Source: Nemania diffusa (lineage: Eukaryota > Ascomycota > Sordariomycetes > Xylariales > Xylariaceae). From it: a stretch of DNA of 64,000 nucleotides. The translations under genes were made by a program, and so were the position numbers. Location: the NCBI GenBank assembly GCA_038501195.1, contig JBBPUQ010000011.1, positions 1,054,001 to 1,118,000 on the forward strand, in the 5' to 3' direction. The notes under the pieces are model-generated. The model saw nothing but the letters and a program-made list of their open reading frames with translations, was not told the DNA's origin and made no database searches. Of the stretch, positions 47,529 to 59,547 are shown in pieces; the stretch's first letter is position 1; each line of letters begins with the position of its first letter.

Positions 47529-49098
47529 GCGCTCACACGCACGCGGGCTGCTTGGGGTTGGTAAGGGGGTGTAAAGGGATACCGTCTGTGGTAGATAGAT
47601 ATGGGAGGACGTGTGTGGTGATAGACACGCTTCTCTCGGTAGGTACAGGCTACTATTACAGGCGTTTAACGACTGGATTCATCGGCATAGATGAGTGACC
47701 GACTCTGGCTGGGAGGTTATGGTGTCTCTAGGCTCGTGGCTTTGAGCCGCTGGGCAGCGTACATTGCTGTATATAATAAAAATAAAAATAGAATACTATC
47801 CACCAGACCATTCCAATGGCTAGTTATCCTTATGTGCAGAGCAGGAAGATTCCTGTCTAGTGGTTTAAGTCGATTTGCCATCTCGTCAAGGTGAGAGATT
47901 CCTCAGTTTTCACTTAGACCATTTGTTCAACTCTGTATTCATGACAAGGCTTATCGAATATGGGTATCAGGGAGCTAACGAGGACGATGGTTCTAAGGAC
48001 AGCCCAGTGCAGAAACCTTCTGTCTGTGACATTAAAGATTCTGTTGAAACCCCAATGGTCAGAATCAGAAGTGAATAGGTTGTGGAGTGTGTATATTCGA
48101 TATAGCTCCGGGAAAATATTGTTCTCCTTGGGCTATAGGTGCCATTACAGGCCGTGGAAGGCGAATACTGCTCCGCTCCAACACCCAATACTCGGACAAC
48201 TAGTCAAATATATCCCGATGCAGGTAGACAGATGTGATAGCATTATGAAGATTCCACTCGCCGCCTCTACGCCAGGCAAGTAGACCACACCCCTCGCAAA
48301 AAGGGCCGACGAAGCAATCCGCATGACGAAATCGAATGCTTCGATCACACTGACTTCATGGTATACAGGAGTTATGGGATTACTGTGAGGCGAACCTAAA
48401 CTTTACCTATACAATTTAATAATTGACCACAGAGCATAAGGGCGAGTTCCCGCGAGGCTTGGTAATCAAGGGTCCGTCAAAGTGAGGCACGAGCGAAGCG
48501 ATTCCAATCACTTACACCACAGCTCACCCACAGCTGCTCCCACGTAGCAGTAAACCCCACCCCGCTCCACGCCGCACATTGCTATCCCCGTTCATGCTCG
48601 GGGGAGGCGGGCCCTTGGCCGTCGGCCGAGCAAGTCGCACTCGGAGCTTTCACCTACCCGTTTAGGCAAGTTCAGCAACCGCGGCACTCTCTGCCCAGTG
48701 ACGAGTGTGGCTTCATTTGTAAGCCCAGCTCGGGGTAGGCTTAAGCAGCTTCGCTTGTGACGTCAGGTTGGTAATGCATACACGGATTTATTGATGTGCA
48801 ATGGGTGAGGAGGAGGCGTCGATCGAGATGGTCTAGAACTAGCTAATCAAAGACCACGTGGGGTTTGGGGTAGGTAGCGTAGCTCCGTCGTCCGAAAATC
48901 CGGGGAACGGGCGGTTTATATTAATAACTGACCTGGTTTACCCCAAATCCAATTAAATATGGCATGTTCTTAGTTACCTATCTACCTAGAATCCTTTGTT
49001 GTCAACATATGACAGCCACACCCCGCTTATTACCGGCATCACTCACAAGAGGGAACTCAACAACAACCAAGAGTATACTCAGAAGATATATGAGCAAC
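47529..49098. other. Intergenic / promoter of questin-oxidase-like gene
   Basis: No gene was recognised. The region near 48540-48720 is GC-rich and promoter-like. The short open frames at 47691-48283 lack support. Confidence 0.5.
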
Positions 49099-50970
49099 AT
49101 GGCGACAGCACGCACTATCCATATTACGCCTGAGAATACCGGGCTCTGGCATCGGAAACAAAGTGAGGCAGCCGCCAAGAAGACTACTGAGCTACTGCAG
49201 GAGGATCTCGAGGTGCGTCTACTACTTATGTAGAAAAAAACCCCCGATTTGATATATAAGTGTTTATTCTAACTAAAATTACATATTTCAGAAACATCAT
49301 TGTTTCTTCAACAAACGAGGCTATCATAATCAGTAAGTCCAAGGACCGCCTTGTATAGCGTATAAGCCACGACGGTGCACGATAGTAACTCTGCCGCTTA
49401 GCATAAGTCACCAGCTCCTCTCACTCTACGGCATAGGCGCCTCGCCAAAGGATATCCAGCAGGGTTACGACGACAATGCGAATTACCAGAGAACCCCATA
49501 TCAGGCTCACCCGGACAAGGTCAAAGAGCTCAAGGACTTCGACAAGGCCAAGGAGAAACTCGGGAAAGAGGAGTTAGTCCAACCCTCACCCTGGCTTGTT
49601 TTTACGCCTATTATGTATTAAATTACGAGGACGAACTACTCACGAAGCGTGACTTTCCAGATACTACACCGACTTCCTCGCCTTCTACCAGAATGAAATC
49701 GACGAGAAGGGCTGGCAGGAGGTGCTCAGCTCGTACCTCTTCAAAGGCGACGAGCGAAGCGAGGACATGCTATTCCGCATGTTCGCAGGTGCGTCGACCA
49801 AACCACCCCGTTCCCTCCCTTCCCAGCCACCCACCCACACACTCACAAACCCTCTCACCCCCTCCAGGCTTCCTGCACCCCATAATCCAGCTCATGTACG
49901 GCATCGAGTGGCGCCAGCCCGCAATCATCGCCATGGGCCTCGCCCAAGCCTCCGTGCACGAGGACAACATGCGGGCCTTCCTCCTCGCCGCCGAGTCCGC
50001 CGCCTCTACCTCCTCTCCTGCCGAGGCAGAACCCATGCCGGAGATCGCGGACCTCTACCGCGCGGTAGCGGCGGACGAGAAGCTGTCCAAGTCCGCGCGC
50101 CTCTCCGACGACAACAAAGTCCGCGACGGCGTGCTCGCGCGCGCCTTCGACGAGGCGCTGAAAATCTGTGCGCGCGTGCGCGTGCGGCCCGACGAGCTCG
50201 CGGCGCGCACGGTCGAGATGTATAACACGACTGTGTACGCTGCCGCGGGTGCGGCACTGCGAGAGGGGAAGGAGCCGCGATTTGATTTCTTTTTGATGTG
50301 AGCCACTTTTCTCTCTCAAAGTATCTTATAAGGATAAGGGGCTAAAGGGGATATCCATAGGCACCACGTCAACGTCTGCCCTCTATTCGTAGCGATCAAC
50401 GCGCAGGACTGGATCCCGACGGCGAGCAAGGTGAGGCTGCTCGAGTGGAAGATCCGGTTCGACCTCCTGCAATACGCCGCGCGGGCGTGCGCGCCCGTTT
50501 CCCTGGAGAAGATCACCTCGTATGTCCCGAAGGAGAAGACGCGTAAGCCTACAACTGGTAAGTCTGCATGCTTTTATTAGAGGTTCGATTTGTGCATTCC
50601 AACTCTACGTCTTTACGACACCACTTTTTTGCTGACGCTATCAACAGAGCTCCTCCCCCGCATCCACGCGCTCCACGACGACGGGCACGCCTCCAAGCTC
50701 ATCCGCGCCATCGGGATATGCGAGGACGTGAGCAGGGAGTACGAGGACCAAACCTGGCTGAAGATCAAGGGCGCCGACCTCTGGACCAAGATCAACCAGC
50801 TCGTCGTGGATTCCGTAGAAGGCGAGGGGCCGAAATGGGTGCGCGGCGCCGGCGAGGCGGAGGCATGGGTGGTGAGTAATGTCCCTTCTTGTTTAACCAC
50901 TTCACGAGTCGGTCGGGGATTCTAATGCTGGTTTGCCTAACTTGCATGTGGCACGTACAAGTGGTTTTAG
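49099..50970 (+). CDS. Questin-oxidase-like protein (DUF4243/HypA family), 437 aa
   Basis: The family includes GedK-type questin oxidases, which open anthraquinone rings by Baeyer-Villiger oxidation; substrate here is unknown. Eight exons: 49099-49212, 49292-49332, 49402-49572, 49661-49788, 49868-50297, 50361-50557, 50648-50871 and 50962-50970 (joined 1314 nt). Family motifs are HITPENTGLWH, KHHCFFNKRGYHNH, YDDNANYQRTP, FLAFYQNEIDEKGW, LFKGDERSEDMLFRMFAG, FLHPIIQLMYGIEW and HHVNVCPLFVA. The last exon encodes only Trp-Phe and is the least certain (acceptor ACAAG); otherwise the frame runs to 50925. In-frame ATGs at 48964 and 49009 would add an Arg-rich, acid-free leader (LLPASLTRG...SILRRYMSN) like a mitochondrial targeting peptide. 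No polyketide synthase or other pathway gene is nearby, so a housekeeping rather than cluster role is likely. Confidence 0.85.
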
Positions 50971-52251
50971 ACCCAACTTGCTAGAACACTTCTCCCATCA
51001 CTAGCTCAAGACTCCCTCTGTCCAGCTAGCACTTAGGTCATCTAGATGCTAACAGAAGGTGTTATAGGAAGTTCCCGATCGAAAAGAGGACGGCCAAGGT
51101 CGTCTCTAGTTATCACTCGTGGCATTATCCACTCCCACACAGAAATTGTATCATAACAAAATTCACCTATTGCATATTTTACTAATCCCACGGAATCTTA
51201 ATTCCATGCTCAACGTCTCGCAGTAAACCGATGAAGTGAACCTGAGCGATCTAGCTCCTTAGCATATCAAACCACGTCCTCATCCTCTGCCCTTCGGCGA
51301 GATGGGACAAAGTGAAACTAGGGCAGTCAGATTGACTCACGCCGGATATCTCAGAAATTCAGCTCATATCTTCGAGGCAGGTTTCCACGAGATTATACCA
51401 TCTAATTGAAGTTGCATGCTACAACCCTTTGACCTCCTCCTCTTAAGCTTATAGCACATCCAGTGAGTATCATCATCATTACTAACCTAGAGTCTCCTAG
51501 AACTAGACAGATAGTAAATGTAGACCGAAGTCGAAACAAAGTCTAAGAAACTAGTCGATGGCTATCAACGTATCCTGCGAGTGTTAATTAGGGGTATATA
51601 CAGACCGGCTTAGCTACAAGAAATTCCCATGAGCGGCTAGAATTTCGTTATGAATTAAGTAGCTTAGTATCGATCGCATTAGCGATTGGGCTTGCCTGGG
51701 TTGATTAACAACGGACGGACATAGTCTAGGTTAGAATATTGATCCTGTCTATGAGATATGCACCGGATTGATTGGCAATGCAATGCTAATCAATTTCTTG
51801 CCAGTTGTCAAATCAGTACAATAATTAGATTCTGTTTCTTTATGGACCTACCATAATTGAAACACACTAGTTGATGATAATTGACACGATTAGCCATATA
51901 TATATAGATATTGGATTTGTATTGTGATGACTAGCAGCTCTATTTTCTGTAAGCCTAATGTTGCTAGTAGAATGACCCTTGTATCACTCACATAAGGTGG
52001 ATTTTGCACCCCCTGACCTTCACCTTCACCTTCGACCCCTTTTCATGCTGTTGCATTACTTGCCTTGCCGCTTCTTAGCCCACACGAGAGCCGCGTAGCG
52101 ACATACTGTCCCCTAAGCAATGCTCGAACACTGTAAGTATACAGAGCTTCACTACGTGCAATGGTTCTAGGTGATACCTGACGCTGTGTTATGTTTCGGG
52201 CATGGCAGGAAATATATGGAGTTCCCATCAAAGTATGACTTCTTTCGTCAT
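50971..52251. other. Intergenic between convergent genes
   Basis: No open frame of note on either strand, no RNA gene and no repeat seen. A short duplicated ACCTTC string lies near 52017-52036. Confidence 0.6.
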
Positions 52252-55200
52252 CTACTTGAGAAACATCTCAGCGCCGTTTCTGGTGACCCGCGTGCGGTCT
52301 AAATGGTCTAGGCCCAACATGGCATCCTCCTCTAGGGGGTTGCCCTCTTCATATAGAATATCATCTGGGAGGTAAGCGTGAATAGAGTTGCAGAACCAAT
52401 TGGAGTATCTAGACTTACCATCATTTATATATGTTGGGGGTTTCTGATACCTTCGTAGGATGGCAAACTTGATCTTCTCAAATGCTTTACCCTTGATACC
52501 TGTTCGTTTCTCTAGGCGTTTCTTCGTCTCAGAAAACACCTCACCCTACGAGAGATCAATTCTAGTTCTAAGGGGAAACCATATCTAGGAATATACTTAC
52601 ATCTTTGAGAAGGAACTTAAAGGGGATACCGTGTACTCGGCTTGGGTCGTTCTGAAAGTGAATGACTTTGATGAAGTCTATATCCAGCGCATCGATTTCA
52701 TCCTCTGGTACCCGTTCCGCAATTACATCGACGTAATCGTTGATGCTGAGGACAGGATAGTTTGGTGCAAGCTCACGAAAGAATTTGTGATTATGAATCT
52801 CATATACTCTTATCCGCCCAGCTTCGTTTTCGTCTTTGATTTGCGCCTTTTTTACGAGGGCTTGAATGAGATCCTCGACATGTCCTTGTTTACTCACGAG
52901 AACATCAAAAGTATCCTGCGTTGTTAGCTAGGTTGAACATAGGTAGGTATTACAGGCTAACTTACCTCTTTCGTGATCCCCTCACTTAGCCAGGTCACCT
53001 TGACGTTCTTTTTCGTGTCCAGTTCAGCAAGGCTCATGTCCAGTATCTCGAAGAAGAGGGAATTGGCTTTAGTTTGGAGGCTCTGTTGGGTGTAATTTTG
53101 TGGATTGAGGATCTGCGCAAGTGTTGCGTTAGGTACCCTTCGTACCGCCCCTTTCGGCGCACCTGTCGCCGCGTTTGCAGTAAAGAATCGTAAATGTGTT
53201 GGCTCTACGTTTAGGTGCTCCCCTACGCGTTCGGCGAGTTGATCGTAAGTGGCCTTGCCACTTAATGTCAAATGGAAGCTGCCTAGATCAGGGTTTTCGC
53301 AGCGCGGGTGAGCATCTAACCGAATTTCCCGCTTGTAGCAAAGAAACTCGTAGAATGCTTTGGCATCATCAAACCGATCCCAACGCTTGGGTTCCTCGGA
53401 GTTCCTATCTCCCAGGCGGGGAAGTTTCCCAAGAACCTCTCCGGTCGATTTTCGCTCATGTACCCGCTGGAAGCAAATGATATCACCATCTTGCAACTCA
53501 GCTGCCTTGAGACTTTGTTTGGCCTTGAGGGCTTCGATCATAGAAGGCTTAATCTCTTCCCACATAGCCAATTGTTCGCCGGCAGGCAGTTTGTCTCCCC
53601 AACCCATCTTCTTTGCGATCACTGGGACGAGTTCTTCGATTTTCTTTTCTTTGCTGACGTAGATATGACCGGCGCCGCGAAGTTTCTGCTGCTCTGCGTC
53701 GAAGTGCTTGAGGAATATGAGTATGAGATCATTTTTTACGACAACTCCATTAGCATTGCTCTGGTACGTAGGCCAAACTGCATTACCCTGAGCGTCCACC
53801 TCTTCGGCGACCTCAGCCCAAACGCGGAGCACACTATCACGACTAGTTCCTACGGCTCGTGCAAGGGTCTCCTCCACTGATGGACGGAGATCCATTATGG
53901 GCTGATCGGGGCGAGTGGTCTTATTCTGGCGGTTAACCATGATCCAGAGACGAACTCTCTTAGGATCTTGGTTTAACCCCTCGGCGATTTTTTCTACTGC
54001 TTCCTCCATTGTAAACTGTTTCTTCATTTTGTAGTACCTCGCAGCGGCAGGGTCCTCTAGCGAATTAGCCTCAAAATTTGTCAAGTCAGTGCCAGGGTGG
54101 TTATTGAACGTTTCTTCTGTGATGACTTTAACAGGAAGATAGAGATGTTGCTCTTCACGCTCTTTTCGTTTGGCTTCCCGCGCGGCTGCCTCCTCGTCCA
54201 GACGCTTTTCTATGGAACAATTAGTAACCAGATACAATAGGGCCTAAGAGTGGGGAGTATTTACGCAAATGTGGTGGGCAGTCCTCCTTATTCACCGGAG
54301 TCAAGACTTGATCTAGACGAGATTCTCGAATGTATACTAACATGTATGCATTCATCTGGCGCATGATGGGGGCCCTCTTCTGAAATGCCGACCGAGGCTG
54401 GATGAGTGAAGACTTGTACTCGCCACCGAAGTTCTCTTCCAGGGTTTCTCTCATTGTAGCCTTGGTAACTTTGTCGTCGTCAAATTTGTAGAACCAACCG
54501 TCCTTGTTAGGCTTAAGGAAGGCGTAGTAATGGCCAGCATTAAGGTCTCCACTGTGAACTAGCACACCATGTAATTTGTATATCCACGGCTCCGACTTGT
54601 CTGCGTCTTTTTCAAGGTAGGGCGCTAGGTCCACCGTGTCTGGGAACTCGAAACGGTCATTTATCTTCATCATCGTGTCCCGTTGGACGTCATACTCAAA
54701 CCGTTTTAGATGCAGATGTAACACTTCGGGAAAACTCGTGAATATGACACCTTTGCGTGCATCTTGATATTTGTGTTCATCGCCGGCCCAATACTTGTTG
54801 TCTCCATCTAGTGTTTCTTGCTGAATATAATCTTTGAAGCTCTCTTGGAGGTTATTGATACCCCGGACATTGAGTTGAATATCCCAGAAATCTTCCAGCC
54901 GACTGGACTCATAGTCGACGTTGATGCAGGAAACGTATGTTTTCACTTTCCCACTTAGCATTTTGGGAAGGGAGTCTTCCGCAGCCGTGCCTTTCATTTT
55001 CTCCTCCATGCGCTCGATGAGTTTACGCGACAACTCTTGCACATCTTGCTGTTCGAAAATATGCCGGGTGTCCCAGCCAAAGGAGCGCGTGAGCTCATTG
55101 GTGCCGACAGCTGAGTTAGATATTTGCAATTGGTAGAAGAGTCGCTGGAGCGAAAAGGCGCTATTGGCGACATTTTCATTTTCTGCGGTAGGTATTTGAT

Positions 55201-56131
55201 AAACAGCCTGCGGCCCCGTTCGTCAGCGTTCTCACGGCCATCAGTCACTCCCATAAACGACTGACCTTTCTGAATGCATTGGTAAAGTACAACGACTGTA
55301 ATAGGGAGTTTAGATAGCATGTCGCGCCTTGATTTTTCAAGCCGACAAACCCTGTTTCCCTCTTAGAATCGTAATTATTGAAGTTATGCCACAGCACGCC
55401 GGTTTCATCCTCCACGACGCGGACGTAAGCAGTGATGTTACAGAAATCATCTTCGATGAGTGGGCGACCCGAGTTATTCCATGGCTGTTGGAACATACGT
55501 CGGAACTCTAGAAATCTAGTGAAGCCCCAATCGCTCTCCTCCTTAGTAAAGCGATGATGGGCGGTATGGTGAGCAAAGAGAGAAGGGTCATGAGGATTCC
55601 ACATGACCAAGCCGAATTGTACGCAGCAACTCCAGTTCTCTGGTACACTGCTCAGATCCTCGAAACCATGCTCAAGGTATATCGAAGATTGGTCAACATT
55701 ATTGCCGAAAGGAAACAAAAGGATGCGCCTATTCAATATGTCAGGCCGTCTTACGTCGATCAGGATTTGAAGGCCACTACTGACCATGGATAACCACCAG
55801 CTGTAAATGTAGGGCCGTGCTCCTTTTTGGCGAGATTCCTCCAATTGTCAATTTTCCACGTATGTACTACATCCTCTACTACCTTGGGTTCTTCGGGGAG
55901 TGGAGGTAAGACGAGCTCTTTTATGGCATCAACTATATGAGCTTGTTAGTCCAAGACGGTAGTATTGGAAGTATATAGGTAGTCAGGAGAGCACGTACAG
56001 TCGGTGGCTAGAGGAATATTTTCGAGGGTTTCAGACTCATTGTCGAGCTGGTCAGGTTCGATGATGGCAACCTGGTCTCTGTCGGTCTGGGTGGGCTCGA
56101 CGACCATATCGTCTTGCGCATCAACCATCAT
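52252..56131 (-). CDS. USP7/Ubp15-type ubiquitin C-terminal hydrolase, 1161 aa
   Basis: Cysteine protease that removes ubiquitin from substrates. Eight exons: 56131-55999, 55932-55785, 55728-55266, 55207-54265, 54209-52966, 52915-52601, 52545-52419 and 52364-52252 (joined 3486 nt). Residues about 65-200 form a MATH/TRAF domain (HTWKIDNWRNL, GGYPWRILLFPFGNNVD). The USP catalytic core has Cys231 in NQGATCYLNSLLQ and His474 in GDLNAGHYYAFLKP, both intact. A spacer rich in Arg, Glu and Lys (LDEEAAAREAKRKEREEQH) then leads to tandem ubiquitin-like folds, as in human USP7 and fission yeast Ubp21/Ubp22. The C-terminus reads GLDHLDRTR. All introns are 50-67 nt. The 54-nt last intron is in frame, so an unspliced reading also stays open. 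Translation may begin further upstream through a split start (see findings). Confidence 0.92.
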
Positions 56132-56588
56132 GTCGTTCGGGGAATGAATGCCTGAGTCGTAGCTCTAAATAAGGAGATTCGTTAGTATAGGCAGGGAAGG
56201 CTGCGGCCGAGCAGCCGGGAGGAAGGTCGGTTTATGTGTTGGTACCCGGGACGGCGCAGAGGCAAGAGGACGAGTACAAGAACTGCCCCTCAATGGGTAG
56301 GTCGAGGTCGAGTTAGGAAGATACGGAGAGAAGGCTAGCCCAAAGAGTAGCCAGGGTCCAAGGGGTGGTCACAGGAAAAGAATGACAGAGTAATAGTGAT
56401 AGAGTATGGCAACGAATTATAAGCTGGATGAACTGGCTCACCATTTCTGCGGAGACAGAGACTGATCGTACCGCGGGGCGAAGAGAGGATTCGGTACCTC
56501 CTAGGATAACGGACGGGCGGGAAGCAGGACCTGCTATCTCTACCTACCTAATGTACCTAGCTATGGAAGGCAGACTCGACACAATAGG

Positions 56589-56666
56589 CCAGGAGCAAGA
56601 GGAGCAGGGGCAGCAGCGGCAGCAGTAGAAGTAGCAGTGGCAGCAGTAGCAACAACGGCAGCAGCG
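56589..56666. repeat. Interrupted GCA/CAG-rich microsatellite
   Basis: Repeated GCAGCA, GCAGTA and GCAACA units in an otherwise unconserved intergenic region. Confidence 0.6.
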
Positions 56667-56706
56667 CTCTGCGGAATACACAATAATGCTCTAAGTAGGT
56701 ACCTAG

Positions 56707-56735
56707 GCAGTGCAGTGCAGTGCAGTGCAGTGCAG
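56707..56735. repeat. (GCAGT)n microsatellite
   Basis: About six perfect GCAGT units. Confidence 0.85.
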
Positions 56736-56766
56736 GAGCAGCACGGTAGAATTTACCAACGGCAGA

Positions 56767-56790
56767 AGGCAGGCAGGCAGACAGGCAGGC
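56767..56790. repeat. (GGCA)n microsatellite, interrupted
   Basis: GGCAGGCAGGCAGACAGGCA: one G-to-A change breaks the array. Confidence 0.75.
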
Positions 56791-56833
56791 CGTAGAGTAG
56801 ACAACGGGCAGACGACACGTCTAATAATGGTAC

Positions 56834-56853
56834 GGTAGGTAGGTAGGTAGGTA
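56834..56853. repeat. (GGTA)n microsatellite
   Basis: Five perfect GGTA units, followed 6-16 nt later by their inverted counterpart CCTACCTAGG. Confidence 0.8.
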
Positions 56854-58082
56854 TGTGCCTACCTAGGTAGACAGATAGGCAAGGTAGGCAAGGTAGACAA
56901 AGGTAGGTAGATAATATTGGTGATATTGGTGGGGTTATGTCAGAGAGCGCGAGTTAAAAAGTACCTAAGACCTTCAGTAATGACGACGACGGGTGGGATG
57001 CGTGCGAGGGGAGAAGGAGGAGCCTCCGCGGCGCTGCGAGGTTATGCGTCTAGAGCCCGGAATGACAGCATGGAGAACAATGGGAAGTAAGGATACAATG
57101 GGCACGCGAGAGACACGGGGGGTGAGGAACAAGAAGAACAGAGGGAGGAGGAAGAGGAAGTCGGAAGCGACTTGACTCGAAGAGGGCCAGGCCAAGAGAG
57201 GCAGAAGGCAGTTGAAGCTGTCGGGAGGTGCTGCTTCACTCGCTCGATTCTTTTGCTTGCCCGCCCACAATAAGTTATAGTTGAGTTAGGTACCTGGAAG
57301 CCAATGAAATGGCGGAGTCGGTGTGCTATGTGGGAAAGGGAATACGGTGCAAACTACCTTAACGTACCTAGGTGGGCTGTGCTTGAGGGGTACCTACGCC
57401 ACTACCTAAACCCAGTGCATACATACAAGGTTAGGTGCCTACAGCTCGGTATACTTTCCAATTTGCACAGTTGACCACATATCTGTACGTGCAGCATGAT
57501 ACCGCAACTGTACCCTGTCCTTCCTTCAGAGGTACCTACATGTGATTGATGCTTGGGTTGCTTGATGCTGACAAAACCGTCCTTAAATCCTCCTGTACGG
57601 GGTACGGCTACGCGAGCAGGGCTGCGGGGCATAAGCTTGTGTATCGAATACCTCGCCCGAAGTGGCCATTCGTCATGGGCAATTTGCAGCCACGCATGCC
57701 ACTTGAACAATGTGATGACATGATTTGCGCTTGGGGGTCCTGAACAGGTACCTAGTCTAAATAGAGGGCTATGAACAACAGTGATCGGCCGCTTTGGGCT
57801 AAGTTTATATGTAACTCAGAGAATGCAGACAGTGAGAGACCTGTTACATTCGTTTTTCGCACCTTCTCGCTCACCTAAGCTCCTGTCGAGGTAGTTGACA
57901 CGCTAGAGATATACTGCGTATCTTAGTACCTAAGTAAACCTGGTCATTTTTCTGGCTGACTGGCCCATTGCGGTTGATTTGGCAGCGAATGCCGCGATGA
58001 CGTCTGTAGTCGTGCTCAGCAGCCAAGGCAGCTGAGCTTGTACCACCTTAAATACCTGCAGCCTGTACAGTGCCTACCTATA

Positions 58083-58472
58083 GGGGGGAACCCGTTTTTA
58101 GGACACGCTGTTGACAGTGATGTTAGCTGTATTTTTATCCATATACTGAAGGGCTAGTCCAACAGAGTGCCGGCCGGTCCACTTCAGTTCTAGTTTTTTC
58201 GACATATACGCTGTTATATCGTACGCAGTGTTACAAGAAAACAGAATGTTACAATAATATTGTAATATAAACAGAAAGACCTTTCCAGCTTGGTTTTTAA
58301 AAAACAGCAGGTGTAACTGAAGCAAAGTGGCAGTTTCGGCGTAGCAATAAAAACTTGTTATGCAGTTACTACAACGCTATTGTACAATACATGTAACAGA
58401 ATAACCAAAAAACCGACAGTGCGACGTAGAAAACACGCAAGTTCCAGCGTGTCCTAAAACCGGGTTCCCCCC
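58083..58472. mobile_element. MITE-like element of about 390 bp with 28-bp inverted termini and TA target duplication
   Basis: Left end GGGGGGAACCCGTTTTTAGG (58083 on) and right end (58445-58472) are inverted copies over 28 bp with one mismatch (T/G at position 13). TA flanks each end (58081-58082 and 58473-58474), as in Tc1/mariner/pogo insertions. The site lies in a CCTACCTA...TAGGTAGG context, so the duplication could also be read as TATA. On the minus strand a frame ends with KKLELKWTGRHSVGLAL...VNSVS and its stop lies inside the left inverted repeat. This may be the last trace of a transposase gene, but no other catalytic part remains. Too short to be autonomous. Confidence 0.82.
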
Positions 58473-58474
58473 TA

Positions 58475-59547
58475 TAGGTAGGTAAGTAGGTACCGGTATA
58501 CATGTATCAATATGGATACTCCGATAAGAACTAATAAGGTTAGGTCGCCAGCAAAGATGTATACCTACTTACATACATATATATGTAAGTAGGCATAGTT
58601 AATGGAGCGTTAACAAAACTATTGTATGTAGATAGCTCCGCATGGAAAAGAAACTCTAGGATTGTGCTGAAGAAGCTCAATGCTAGGTACACCCTTGAAA
58701 TGACCTGTACCTAGGTATAAAAATTGCATACTGCATCAAGTGTCTTATAATTGAAATTCTGTACTGTATGTACAATGATACAGGAAGAAAATTCTGTCAA
58801 TAAGGAGGTAGTACAACCAGTAGCCAGCGAAGAGCGAACAAGTTAGAATAACTAGATGTACCTAATAGTACAAGCTTGGAAGCATTACGGGATTTACTCT
58901 GTACCTAACCAAGACATAGGGAAATAGCTAGGAGACCCTCATGGAGCTCCTACAGCTGGGCTGCGAAATCGGCAATTGCTCTTGTGACTAACGAATTGAA
59001 TTGAAGTGATAATGTGAGTATTGTTGTCCACAGCTCTAGGTCATAACTCTCACACTTAACACTATATATATCATATCCCTTGATTAGGTTAACTTTAGAA
59101 GATTTATTAACAATGACAGTTCCTTAATTAATAAATAGAGTATAGCAAATATAACAAACATAACAAGCATAACAAGTATAACAAGCATAACAAGCATAGC
59201 AAGTACAATAAGTATAACAAATAGATCAAATATAACAAGTGTAACAAATATAAAATATAAAATATACAACAAGTATAACAAAATAAAGCTTTATGTAAGT
59301 TGTGGATTTATTAAACATGACTTTAATATATAATATGTACTAAAACGCTAGTTGGCCTAGGCCAATAATAGTTTTAAGGCGTTAACAGGTAGGTCACCCA
59401 GTAGGTACAGTATTGTGCTGCCCACCACTCACCTCTTATTAGTTCTTAACCCACTTTCATAACTCATCACTCGAATTACCATCTTCTGCCAGAAGTGCCA
59501 GACGTTATTAGAAGTTCTCCTGCGCGCCCTGGCATGGAACTGCCGGC
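58475..59547. other. Promoter side of the dehydrogenase kinase gene
   Basis: No gene was recognised. It contains a minisatellite at 59128-59285 and TACCTA-type words near 58475-58720. Confidence 0.5.
59128..59285. repeat. Minisatellite of AACAAGYATA-type units
   Basis: About fifteen imperfect tandem units of 9-10 nt (AACAAGTATA, AACAAGCATA, AACAAATATA). The 65-codon minus frame over it encodes only an Ile/Leu/Val repeat and is an artefact. Confidence 0.85.

Larger units (their letters stand above)
56165..58082. other. Promoter side of the deubiquitinase gene; repeat-rich intergenic
   Basis: Contains the possible split start codon of the deubiquitinase near 56442, several microsatellites (56589-56666, 56707-56735, 56767-56790, 56834-56853) and many TACCTA/TAGGTA words. 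Open frames at 56974-57270 and 57402-57743 are not supported. Confidence 0.5.

Noticed and set aside
59084..59281. 65-codon Ile/Leu/Val-rich frame that looks like a membrane peptide
   Set aside because: Lies on the AACAAGYATA minisatellite, so the pattern is just the repeat translated.
59128..59285. CRISPR-like short regular repeats
   Set aside because: Units are contiguous with no spacers and the host is a fungus; it is a minisatellite.
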